64,000 bases of DNA from Streptomyces iranensis. GTDB lineage: Bacteria > Actinomycetota > Actinomycetes > Streptomycetales > Streptomycetaceae. Shown here piece by piece: positions 44,708-52,597 of the stretch. Every line of letters starts with the position of its first letter. Position 1 is the first letter of the stretch. The stretch lies in NCBI RefSeq assembly GCF_017874715.1, contig NZ_JAGGLR010000013.1, positions 248,001 through 312,000 of the forward strand, in the 5' to 3' direction. The translations under genes and the position numbers were made by a program. The notes under the pieces are model-generated. The model made no database searches. It was given only the letters and a program-made list of their open reading frames with translations, and was not told where the DNA came from.

Positions 44708-46651
44708 TCAAAGCTTTACTACGGGGGCGTAACGTAGTAAAAGTCGCTTTGTGTTTTTTTGGCCGAAATCGATCGTCGCCTCGCTATTTTGTCCGCTGCC
44801 GCCGACGGCGATGACTGTACCGTGCCCGAATGATTCGTGTGTGATCTGATCACCGACTTCGAGGCTGGGCAGCTTGCGCTGCACATCTTTCTGTGGTGCG
44901 GGCCTCTGCTCGGCTTCGTACTGAGTTTCGGGATGTTGTTTTACATTGGCAATGGCCGAGGGGGGAACCGTGGTGTCAGTTGAGTTGCGGGGGTCGGGTC
45001 TGGTCGCAGTCGGTGGGTCGGAAATTGCTTCGATGTTCCATTCGAGGTTGAATTCTTCGCGGAGTGCCTTCCGTACTACTTCTTCGCTTCCTCCGGCTGT
45101 GAAGCTGTCTCTTGATCCGGGGTTTGAGAAACTGAGCTGTAGTGTGGTGCCGTCGAAGTTGGAGATGTGTGCGTTTTGGGCGAGCAGGATCCAGGTGAAG
45201 CGTCGGCGATTTTTGACGGCCTCAAGGATTGCGGGCCACAGCTGGCGTGCTCGTGAAGTGTTGTCCGTCGGCAAGCTTTCCACAGGTCTCTGCGCGACTA
45301 TAGGCCAGGATCCGCGGGGTGGCGTGATTACTGACTCGCCCGCGGTGTGATTACCGACTGCGGAATCGGTCGGAATGTGGAGTCCAACGTCTCCCGTGCT
45401 TGCTGGGTCGGAAATTGCTTCGATGTTCCATTCGAGGTTGAATTCTTCGCGGAGTGCCTTCCGTACTACTTCTTCGCTTCCTCCGGCTGTGAAGCTGTCT
45501 CTTGATCCGGGGTTTGAGAAACTGAGCTGTAGTGTGGTGCCGTCGAAGTTGGAGATGTGTGCGTTTTGGGCGAGCAGGATCCAGGTGAAGCGTCGGCGAT
45601 TTTTGACGGCCTCAAGGATTGCGGGCCACAGCTGGCGTGCTCGTGAAGTGTTGTCCGTCGGTAAGCTGTCCACGGGTCTCTGCGTGACTACAGGCCAGAG
45701 ATGGGGAACGGGGGTGGTCGTAGGAGAGGGCGGCGGGTGAGGTTTTTCTCGAGGAGACGTTATTGTGCGTGTCTCCCCAATGTTGGCTACTGGATCGCCT
45801 TGCTTCTCTGCGTATCCAAGCTGCGCGAGAAGTGCACGGGCCAGCTCGGCTTCCTGGTTGCCATCTGATCGTTCCGTCACTTCTCGGTCGGGCCAAGAGA
45901 GTACGTGCTGGTTCGCTAGCCAGTGAAAATTCCATGCCAGTCCCAAATTCCCCGGAGAATTGCGCACTCTCCTGTGTGGGCGAGGGCGAGACTTTGCGCG
46001 TAGCGAACGCTCCAAGTTGGTAAATATGGTGTCCAGGTCGAGCAGTATCTTTCCGGCGTCCTGAACTCCATTTTGGAGCAAACGTATGAGTTCGCCAGTG
46101 AAGGCTGTGAACCCAGTGCCGTCTTCCGCCATGGCTGCCTCGGTTTCGCCGGCTGCCGCTATGAGGTAAGTGCCTTCGATAAGCGCGTCTTCAGCGATTT
46201 CGTTACCGGGGTCGGCCATGGTGCCCAGAGCGCTGGCGGCGTAGCAACAGTCCAGAATCACGATGCGGCGAGGCGCTGATGAATCAATAAGGATGTCGCG
46301 AATATCGTCATATTGGGTCGCGGTATATGGTGCGCGTTGCCGTGTTGTGGTGCGCGTAAGCCGCAACTCTCCTCGGTTCGGACCCTTGATTCCGTGTCCG
46401 GCGTAGTAGACGAGTAGCGCATCGGTGGCTTCTTCAGCAGCTTCGAGAATGGGGTCGACGAGTTCTTCTGGGCTTCGAGGGTCATGGATTACATCGCAGT
46501 GTTCGGGCGGGAGATTCCATGACGCTGCCCCGGTCAATATGTTTCTCAGGGATTCTACATTTTTTCTCACCGTGGGAAGCTTGGGCAACGTCACGTAGTT
46601 GCTCACGCCGATGAGGACCGCTCTGGACTTGTGCGGATCAGGTAAAGTCAC
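44708..46651 (-). CDS. Caspase-like protease with duplicated DnaX-tau-like domains and a PcrA-like tail
   Basis: A 647-residue protein. Residues 1-240 are a C14 caspase/metacaspase domain: SRAVLIGVSNYVTLPKLPTV, catalytic His86 in DALLVYYAGHGIKG, and Cys135/Cys136 in RRIVILDCCYAASALG. Residues about 331-416 and 461-546 are two near-identical copies of a segment (RARQLWPAILEAVKNRRRFT, WILLAQNAHISNFDGTTLQL, SFSNPGSRDSFTAGGSEEVV) that I recognise as the C-terminal domain of actinobacterial DNA polymerase III tau (DnaX). The last 50 residues (LEVGDQITHESFGHGTVIAV, KRLLLRYAPVVKL) look like the C-terminal Tudor-like domain of PcrA/UvrD. GTG at 46651 lies 6 bp after the EACC1 stop. Codons are visibly more A/T-rich than in the core genes. 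Likely an inducible suicide or processing protease; the bait/tether role of the appended domains is inferred. Confidence 0.85.
   Translation of the reverse strand: MTLPDPHKSRAVLIGVSNYVTLPKLPTVRKNVESLRNILTGAASWNLPPEHCDVIHDPRSPEELVDPILEAAEEATDALLVYYAGHGIKGPNRGELRLTRTTTRQRAPYTATQYDDIRDILIDSSAPRRIVILDCCYAASALGTMADPGNEIAEDALIEGTYLIAAAGETEAAMAEDGTGFTAFTGELIRLLQNGVQDAGKILLDLDTIFTNLERSLRAKSRPRPHRRVRNSPGNLGLAWNFHWLANQHVLSWPDREVTERSDGNQEAELARALLAQLGYAEKQGDPVANIGETRTITSPREKPHPPPSPTTTPVPHLWPVVTQRPVDSLPTDNTSRARQLWPAILEAVKNRRRFTWILLAQNAHISNFDGTTLQLSFSNPGSRDSFTAGGSEEVVRKALREEFNLEWNIEAISDPASTGDVGLHIPTDSAVGNHTAGESVITPPRGSWPIVAQRPVESLPTDNTSRARQLWPAILEAVKNRRRFTWILLAQNAHISNFDGTTLQLSFSNPGSRDSFTAGGSEEVVRKALREEFNLEWNIEAISDPPTATRPDPRNSTDTTVPPSAIANVKQHPETQYEAEQRPAPQKDVQRKLPSLEVGDQITHESFGHGTVIAVGGSGQNSEATIDFGQKNTKRLLLRYAPVVKL
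45014..45661 (-). repeat. 258-bp perfect direct repeat inside the caspase gene
   Basis: Bases 45014-45271 and 45404-45661 are identical over 258 bp at an offset of 390 bp (130 codons). Similarity continues about 40 bp beyond with a few substitutions. The frame is preserved, so both tau-like domains are intact. The identity at silent sites indicates a very recent duplication or ongoing gene conversion. Confidence 0.95.
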
Positions 46652-46657
46652 GGCTAT

Positions 46658-47053
46658 TTACTCCCGCGTCAATGCACGCACGATACGCTGGACCGATTCC
46701 TCGTCCCCCTCGATGGCCAACCGGTTCCCGTTATGCTCAATGGTCACCTTGGGGGCCCTGCGCCGGGTGCTACGCCATGAGATGTAGGCCAGGGCGAATG
46801 TCGTTGCTTGCCAGACGTTGTCAGTAACGAGTTGCAGAATCTCGGTCGTTCCGCTCCCCATCTCTCCCGGTTCTGGGGCCGTAGCATCCCACGAGATCTT
46901 GGAGTGTTGGCGTACCTCTGGGGTCTCCAGAAGCCACGTCCGCAGCGACCGCAGCTCTTCCTCAGCTCCCCGGCCCTGCATGCTGATGCGAATAACCACG
47001 TCAGTCCCCGATTGCCCGTCAAGTGGCTTACAGCTTAGGGTAAATGCTTTCAT
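46658..47053 (-). CDS. EACC1-like protein (effector-associated constant component 1)
   Basis: A 131-residue protein: TDVVIRISMQGRGAEEELRS, then LRTWLLETPEVRQHSKISWD, then PEPGEMGSGTTEILQLVTDN, a hydrophobic helix region (VWQATTFALAYISWRS) and the ending KVTIEHNGNRLAIEGDEESV. The order fits EACC1, described by the Aravind group as a constant partner of caspase/trypsin effectors in actinobacterial conflict systems: an LRxWL..D-type segment, PGxMG, one helix, then a short beta hairpin. The stop is 6 bp from the caspase start, so the two genes form an operon. The ATG at 47053 has AGGGATG upstream. EACC1 probably links or regulates the effector. Confidence 0.8.
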   Translation of the reverse strand: MKAFTLSCKPLDGQSGTDVVIRISMQGRGAEEELRSLRTWLLETPEVRQHSKISWDATAPEPGEMGSGTTEILQLVTDNVWQATTFALAYISWRSTRRRAPKVTIEHNGNRLAIEGDEESVQRIVRALTRE

Positions 47054-47136
47054 CAGACATCCCTGCCCGTGGGGGCCCTGCTGAGCTCGAACTCATGGCT
47101 CGGCCGACGGTATCCAGGCGTCGCTAAGCTGCTGGG

Positions 47137-47292
47137 CGGCACGGCTGGATCGTCTTCGAAGATGAAGCGGGACACTGCCGACCGCCGACGCTGTCCTGGC
47201 AGGACGTGGGCGAGGTGTACTACCGACTCGGGCGTCCAGCAGAGGCGGCCACCGACACGGCAGGGCGTGAGGAGCGCGCCGTCAGATCTTGA
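47137..47292 (+). pseudogene. Decayed coding remnants (IS630-like and TPR-like)
   Basis: A 51-codon open stretch, bounded by stops, reads RHGWIVFEDEAGHCRPPTLS then WQDVGEVYYRLGRPAEAATD. The first part resembles the FEDEAG motif of IS630-family transposases. The second part resembles LAWQGVGEVYRRLGRHADGA from the NB-ARC/TPR protein at 48618-50945, and the DNA is also similar there. It appears to be a chimera of two fragments. The surrounding 47054-47622 holds no complete gene and probably represents insertion and deletion debris. Confidence 0.45.
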
Positions 47293-47622
47293 TGACGGTG
47301 ACGCGTCCGCAGCACAGTGCCAGGGCGCGCACCAGCCAGGCCGGGGGCAGACGTCTGGACCCTTCCGAAGAATGCCGTAGGTGTGTGGGTTCCGGGCATC
47401 ACGACAGCGTTGTGGCGGGACCTGAGAAGGCAAGCTCCTTGGCCCCACGGGGGAGGTGACGGCTGATGCCGCACCGCCTTCACCCTTGCCGCCGTCGGTG
47501 TCGTCGTTCCTGATGTCGGCCATCCACGTGACGACCGAGGGGGCGACCCTCTCACCTATGGGTGTGGTCCTGGATACAGTGGGTAGCCACAGCGTGCTTG
47601 ACCACCTCGACCGGAGGCAGAC

Positions 47623-47892
47623 ATGGCCCGTGCCTGGGAGGCTGACCCGTCCGCGTTATTCGAGTGTCGGCTGGGGAAGTCGGCCGAAGAGCTCGGGAAC
47701 TCCGACGGCAATGACGAGTGTCCGGACATCTGGCAGCTCGACAACGGTGATGTGGCTGTGATCGGCCGGGATCTGACGGCCGTCTACGGCCCCCGCCTGC
47801 CGCAGGGCGTGAACCTCGCTCCTGACGAGCGGCTGGTCGTCATCCCGGGGAACATGCTCAGCGCGGCCAAGAAGGACATCCCCGATGCTTGA
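47623..47892 (+). CDS. Small hypothetical protein, first gene of a DUF6879/NB-ARC operon
   Basis: An 89-residue protein: FECRLGKSAEELGNSDGNDE, then CPDIWQLDNGDVAVIGRDLT, ending ERLVVIPGNMLSAAKKDIPD. The CPD-W-LDNGD-AVIG motif is a recurring small-protein signature in Streptomyces next to DUF6879-type genes; its function is unknown. The ATG at 47623 follows GGAGGCAG. Its end overlaps the next gene by 8 bp. Confidence 0.8.
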   Translation: MARAWEADPSALFECRLGKSAEELGNSDGNDECPDIWQLDNGDVAVIGRDLTAVYGPRLPQGVNLAPDERLVVIPGNMLSAAKKDIPDA

Positions 47893-48523
47893 CCTCCTCG
47901 CTCCCGATCTCGTTCCCGAGCAGGGCGATCGGCTCACCCGCACCGCCTACAAGCAGGACTTCCGGCAACGGGAGGACGCGGTCCGTAACGGGAGTTCCTG
48001 GAAGCTGGAGCGCCGACAGCACTTCGAGGAGCAGGGCAGTTCGAGCCGGGACGCCCTCCGCCGGGGTGACTGGGGTGAGGCGCTTCGGCTGCTCGCCGAC
48101 CGGCGCGACACCCTGGCCGCGACCGCCCAGAAGGACGAGCGCAGAGGGTATGCCTTTCACCGTGTGAGGGTGGTCGAGAGGCCACTGACGCCGTACGTGC
48201 AGTGGGAACTCCACTCCCAGCGGCAGCGCGCGGAGTACGGGCAGCGGATCAGGGTCGTTCCCGCCGAACAGGTAGCCGCCTCGGAGGACACCGGCCCGCT
48301 TCCGGAAGTAGTTGTGCTGGGCGGCCGCACCCTCTTCCAAGTCCTGTACACCGAAGCAGGAATTGCGAACGGCGCGATCCGCTACACCGACCGTGACCTT
48401 GTCGAGCGCTGGGAGAACTACATCAAGGCGCTCTACGCGGTGGGTGAAGAGGTGATCTCCTACTTCGACCGCGAGGTGGCGCACCTTGATCCGCCGACCC
48501 TGAGCGACGCGGGAAGGGAGTAG
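47885..48523 (+). CDS. DUF6879-family protein
   Basis: A 212-residue protein with the DUF6879 pattern: RTAYKQDFRQREDAVRNGSS (substitute for the usual aromatic/acidic start), then GYAFHRVRVVERPLTPYVQW and ELHSQRQRAEYGQRIRVVPA, with LFQVLYTEAGIANGAIRYTD and DRDLVERWENYIKALYAVGE later. Members are usually about 170-200 residues and occur with XRE/DUF397 regulators or NTPases in Streptomyces; no activity is known. The ATG at 47885 overlaps the previous gene, and the NB-ARC gene follows closely. Confidence 0.78.
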   Translation: MLDLLAPDLVPEQGDRLTRTAYKQDFRQREDAVRNGSSWKLERRQHFEEQGSSSRDALRRGDWGEALRLLADRRDTLAATAQKDERRGYAFHRVRVVERPLTPYVQWELHSQRQRAEYGQRIRVVPAEQVAASEDTGPLPEVVVLGGRTLFQVLYTEAGIANGAIRYTDRDLVERWENYIKALYAVGEEVISYFDREVAHLDPPTLSDAGRE

Positions 48524-48617
48524 GCCGATCACATCGCCAGGCGGACAGGACGAGCACTTCGGCAGCACCCACTCCGAGCTGTCGGGATCCTCACGTGACG
48601 TCGTCCAGGCGAGAAGT

Positions 48618-50945
48618 GTGCACGGAGGCATCCACTTCCACGCGCAGGGCACACCGGACGCGGGGAGATCCTCCAGCCCCGTCCCACGCCAGTTACCGGC
48701 CGACGTGGGCGGATTCGTGAACCGAACCGATGAGCTTGGCCAGTTGAATGCCGTCCTCACCACCGAGGACGGTGGTCCGCTCGTCGTCTCGGTATACGTG
48801 ATCGCCGGCACCGCCGGCGCCGGAAAGACATCGTTGGCACTGCGCTGGGCACACCAGGTCCGGGAGCGCTTCCCGGATGGCCAGCTCTACGCCAATCTGC
48901 GCGGCTACGACCCCGGAGAGCCGGTCGCGGCACGCGAGGCCCTGCACCGCTTGCTGACCTCGCTCGGTGTCCCGGCCGAAGCCGTACCGCAGGATCTCGA
49001 CGCGGCCGCCGCGCTATACCGCTCGTTGCTGGCCGACCGCCGGGTATTGGTCGTCCTGGACAACGCGGCCACCGTCGGCCAGGTCAGGCCGTTGCTGCCG
49101 GGAAGCGCGCACAGCCTGGTGCTGGTCACCAGCCGTAGCCGTCTGTCCGGCCTCGCCGTCCGTGATGGGGCCCGTCGGCTCACGCTTGGCGTGCTGCCGG
49201 AGCCGGAGGCGGTTGCCCTGCTGCGCGTCGTCACCGCGGGATACCGGCCGGTCGACGACGAACGGAAGCTCGCCGAATTGGCCCGGTTGTGCGCACGACT
49301 TCCGCTCGCTCTGCGGATAGCCGCGGAACGCGCTGCCAGTCACCCCCACCTGCGGCTGGATGACCTGATCGCCGACCTGCGTGACGAATCGGCCCTCTGG
49401 GACGCCCTGAGCACCGGCGACGACGAGGAAGCCGAAGCCATCCGCACCGTCTTCGCGTGGTCCTATCGCGCCCTGTCCGAACAGGCCGCCCGCCTGTTCC
49501 GCCTGCTCGGCCTGCATCCCGGACCCGAGTTCGGGCTGCGGGCCGCCGCGGCCCTGGCAGGGTCGACCAGCATCAGTCGGTCCCGGCAACTGCTGGACTC
49601 TCTGGTCGGCGCACACCTCCTGGAACAGACCGCCCCGGACCGCTACCAGTTCCATGACCTTCTGCGTGCCTACGCCATCGACCAGGCCCAGCACGAGGAG
49701 CCGCCGATCGAGCGGGAGGCAGCGCTGCGACGCGTGCTGGAGTGGTACCTGCACACCGCCGACGCTGCGCAGGGCTGGATCAACCCCGCTGAGGACCGTG
49801 TGACCCTCACGCCCGCCTCGGATGACATCAGCCCGCTGACGTTTTCCGAGTACGACGCTGCCGTGGACTGGGCCGAGCGGGAGCACGACAACCTCCTCCA
49901 GGCCATACGTACGGCCGCCGACACCGGGCATGACCGACTGACGTGGCAGCTGGCCACAGTCCTGTGGAACGCGCAGTTCCCCTCCGTTTCAGGCACAAGC
50001 TGGCCATCCGTGGGCCGCACAGGCCTAGAGGCAGCCGAACGGATGGGAGACCGCGCCGCACAAGGCGCACTCCACACCTACCTCGGAATGGCCTACACCC
50101 GCATCAACCGCCAGACCGAGAGCCTCGAATCCCACGAGAACGCACTGACGATCCGGCGCGACCTTGGCGACCGCCTGGGCGAAGCACGCTCACTCAACCT
50201 GATCGGGCTGAACCACCTCCGCGCCAGACGACTCGACCCCGCTGCCCGCCACTTCGAGGAGGCCATCTTCGCCTTCCAGGAGCAGGACGCCGCCCACTGG
50301 GCCGCCACTGCGCTGTCCAACCTCGCGACCACCCACTACCGCGCCGGGCGGCTTCCGGAGGCCGCGACCGCCATCGACCAGGCCCTGGCAGCGCACCGGG
50401 CCCTCGGCGATCAGCGCGGCGAGGGCAACATCCTGCGCGTGCTGAGCGACGTCCAACGCGAGCGGGGTGATTTCGAGGCATCCCTGGCCTCGGCCCAGGC
50501 CGCCCTCGATATCGCCCTCAGCCTCCGTAACCTGCGCCTGGAGGGCTTCTGGCTGCTGACTCTCGGCGATGCCCAGCAGGCGAAAGGCCAGTACGCCGAG
50601 GCCCTGACCTCCTATCAACGGTCCGCCACACTCCACCGACGCCTCGCCGACCGCAGCCGAGAGGCGCTGGCCTGGCAGGGCGTCGGCGAGGTCTACCGTC
50701 GGCTCGGGCGTCATGCCGATGGAGCCGACTTCCACCGCCAGGCCGCCTCAGCACATTGCGACCTGGGTGATGGATGGCACCAGGCGCTGGCCCTCGACGG
50801 CCTGGCCTCGGCCGTACTCGGCGAAAGCCCGGAGGAGGCCCGTCGGCACTGGACAGAGGCGCTGAGACTCATCGCAGACTTCAGTGACCCACGATCGGTA
50901 GCGGTGCGCGAGGGCATCGAACGTCGACTGGCAGAAACAAGCTGA
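48618..50945 (+). CDS. AfsR-like NB-ARC/TPR STAND protein (start uncertain, possibly 48528)
   Basis: A STAND regulator of 775 residues from GTG 48618. P-loop: VYVIAGTAGAGKTSLALRWA (about 57-76). Walker B: RVLVVLDNAATVGQV (about 143). Sensor: LVLVTSRSRLSGLAV. Winged-helix/ARC2: TVFAWSYRALSEQAARLFRL. Residues about 470-760 are TPRs (GALHTYLGMAYTRINRQTES and following). There is no SARP or trypsin domain, so it resembles the NTPase half of AfsR. Codons upstream of 48618 still read SGSSRDVVQAR just before the family-typical SVHGGIHFH, and no ATG, GTG or TTG precedes them in frame; ATC at 48528 behind GAAGGGAG is the best candidate. It is the last gene of an operon with 47623 and 47885. Function unknown, perhaps a phage or stress sensor. 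Confidence 0.85.
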   Translation: MHGGIHFHAQGTPDAGRSSSPVPRQLPADVGGFVNRTDELGQLNAVLTTEDGGPLVVSVYVIAGTAGAGKTSLALRWAHQVRERFPDGQLYANLRGYDPGEPVAAREALHRLLTSLGVPAEAVPQDLDAAAALYRSLLADRRVLVVLDNAATVGQVRPLLPGSAHSLVLVTSRSRLSGLAVRDGARRLTLGVLPEPEAVALLRVVTAGYRPVDDERKLAELARLCARLPLALRIAAERAASHPHLRLDDLIADLRDESALWDALSTGDDEEAEAIRTVFAWSYRALSEQAARLFRLLGLHPGPEFGLRAAAALAGSTSISRSRQLLDSLVGAHLLEQTAPDRYQFHDLLRAYAIDQAQHEEPPIEREAALRRVLEWYLHTADAAQGWINPAEDRVTLTPASDDISPLTFSEYDAAVDWAEREHDNLLQAIRTAADTGHDRLTWQLATVLWNAQFPSVSGTSWPSVGRTGLEAAERMGDRAAQGALHTYLGMAYTRINRQTESLESHENALTIRRDLGDRLGEARSLNLIGLNHLRARRLDPAARHFEEAIFAFQEQDAAHWAATALSNLATTHYRAGRLPEAATAIDQALAAHRALGDQRGEGNILRVLSDVQRERGDFEASLASAQAALDIALSLRNLRLEGFWLLTLGDAQQAKGQYAEALTSYQRSATLHRRLADRSREALAWQGVGEVYRRLGRHADGADFHRQAASAHCDLGDGWHQALALDGLASAVLGESPEEARRHWTEALRLIADFSDPRSVAVREGIERRLAETS

Positions 50946-51359
50946 GGCGGGGGCTGACCGTTCCGGATGGTGTCCGGCGCTGATCAGCCGAAGACCCCAT
51001 CGGGGTGTCGCAGTAGCAGCCTGAGCTCGGGTGTGCTGGCCACGCTCCCGGCGGGGCAGAGCTGGACAACGGCGGGCGGACGTTCCTGTAGGGCTCGACG
51101 CACACCACGTGCCTGGGCGCGCCAGGTGAGCCGCTGCCGACGCTTGCCCCTCCGCGGTGAGGCCGGCCGTGGCTCGGGGCGGCCGACATCGCTGCGAGGA
51201 CGCTACGTCCGTCAGCAGAGAAGCATGGGCCCTGGTTCCTCGACCCCTCGCCCCTGACGCATACACGCCGTCGTGGCTGATTAGCGCCCTTTCCATACCT
51301 CGGCCCCCAAATCACCCTGAGGGCGGGGAGACGACACGGACTGTGCCGAGGGGACCGCC
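50946..51359. other. Gene-free stretch
   Basis: A 414-bp gap. A frame on the minus strand reads through most of it, but with no start signal and no family resemblance, and it overlaps the next gene. I see no terminator or repeat. It must hold the promoter for the gene at 51360. Confidence 0.4.
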
Positions 51360-52412
51360 ATGTCCGGACCGTTGTACGTTGCCGTTCTGCCGACCCGCCC
51401 GCATGCGGTGGAGGCATACCGTGGACTACGGCCGGACATACAGGCCACGGTCGCTCCGCTGTGGACCTTGCCATGCCGCCCGGGGATGCTGCCAGATCCG
51501 CTTGCCATAGAACTTCGAAAGGACGCACGCCGGGTCGCCGCCGCGCACCGCCATTGGCCTGCGTGGCTGGACGCGCCGTTCGCTGACGAGAGCGAGGCCG
51601 CTGTCCTAGCCGAAACCCTGCCGCCCGAGTGGTGGGCCCTGCGAAACCTGCGCCCGGTGACCGGCCCGCGTCGACCCGTCGCTCAGCAGTCCCTGGCCCT
51701 TGCGGCGGCCGAGCAGCATGGCGGCGGTCTGGGTATCCGCATGCAGGTCCCGGGTGAGTGGCACGACCGGGATGTTCCATGGCTGGGCGAACTGCTCGAC
51801 CGGGCCTGTCCCATCGGACCGGTCGATCTATTCCTCGATCTGGGCGCCGTACTGCCCTCTCGCCGGGACGCCGCCAAAGAGGCTCTGCGCGCTCTCGACG
51901 CGCTGGTCCCGCTCGCCACCTGGCGGACGGTGGCTGTCGCGGCGGGCGGCTTCCCCGAGCGGCCTGAGGGCTTCCTGGAGAGCGGCTGGCACGAGGCGCC
52001 ACGATCGGACTGGGATACCTGGCACGAGATCCACCACAGCGGGCGCTCCTACCTTTCCCAACTGCACTACGGCGACTACGGCATCCTCCCCACCGGATAC
52101 GCCGCCCAGACCCCGGTCTCGGGCAACGGCGGACCGGAGTGGGGCATCCTCCGTTACACCACCGCCCGTTCCTACTTCCTGGCCAAGGTGCTGCAACGCG
52201 GCGAGCACCGTGACGCGATCAATCGCGACGCCGCCCGGCGCCTAACCCGCCTCTCGGACTTCCGTGGCCCGTCGGCCGGAACAGGGGAGGGCTGGCTGCG
52301 GGACTGTGCCCAGGGATCCGTCACCACCGGCAACCACTCTGTTTGGAACCGGATGGGGAACATCCAGCACATGACGTTCGTCGTCAGTTGTCTCGCAGGG
52401 CACCCCCGTTGA
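51360..52412 (+). CDS. Beta-family protein (phage T4 beta-like)
   Basis: A 350-residue protein of the 'beta protein' family. It starts SGPLYVAVLPTRPHAVEAYR, followed by VAPLWTLPCRPG. The middle region has RACPIGPVDLFLDLGAVLPS, and the C-terminal half has TWHEIHHSGRSYLSQLHYGD, then YGILPTGYAAQTPVSGNGGP and WLRDCAQGSVTTGNHSVWNR. These blocks (aromatic-rich barrel-like strands, YGDY, C-x-G-x-x-T-G) match the family. Homologues occur in phages and in bacterial defence islands. The ATG at 51360 follows AGGGGAC. The operon relation to the next gene is uncertain (185-bp gap). Confidence 0.72.
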   Translation: MSGPLYVAVLPTRPHAVEAYRGLRPDIQATVAPLWTLPCRPGMLPDPLAIELRKDARRVAAAHRHWPAWLDAPFADESEAAVLAETLPPEWWALRNLRPVTGPRRPVAQQSLALAAAEQHGGGLGIRMQVPGEWHDRDVPWLGELLDRACPIGPVDLFLDLGAVLPSRRDAAKEALRALDALVPLATWRTVAVAAGGFPERPEGFLESGWHEAPRSDWDTWHEIHHSGRSYLSQLHYGDYGILPTGYAAQTPVSGNGGPEWGILRYTTARSYFLAKVLQRGEHRDAINRDAARRLTRLSDFRGPSAGTGEGWLRDCAQGSVTTGNHSVWNRMGNIQHMTFVVSCLAGHPR

Positions 52413-52597
52413 CTTGCGTCTTCGATGGGAGGCATCCCGCGCTCAGCGTGACAGCAGGTACAGAGTTTTCTGTGGCAGGCCTTGTCTGCGGCGAAACTGC
52501 TTGCTAGGCCAGGCGTCGTCATGGTGGTGGTTCCAGCCTGGTGGGTGGCCCTCCTGCTCACCTGGAGATCACCTGCATCACGGCTAGGATCTATCTG

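Noticed and set aside
50881..52002. 373-codon minus-strand frame from the NB-ARC 3' end into the beta-family gene
   Set aside because: No start signal, no family resemblance, and it overlaps two better-supported genes.
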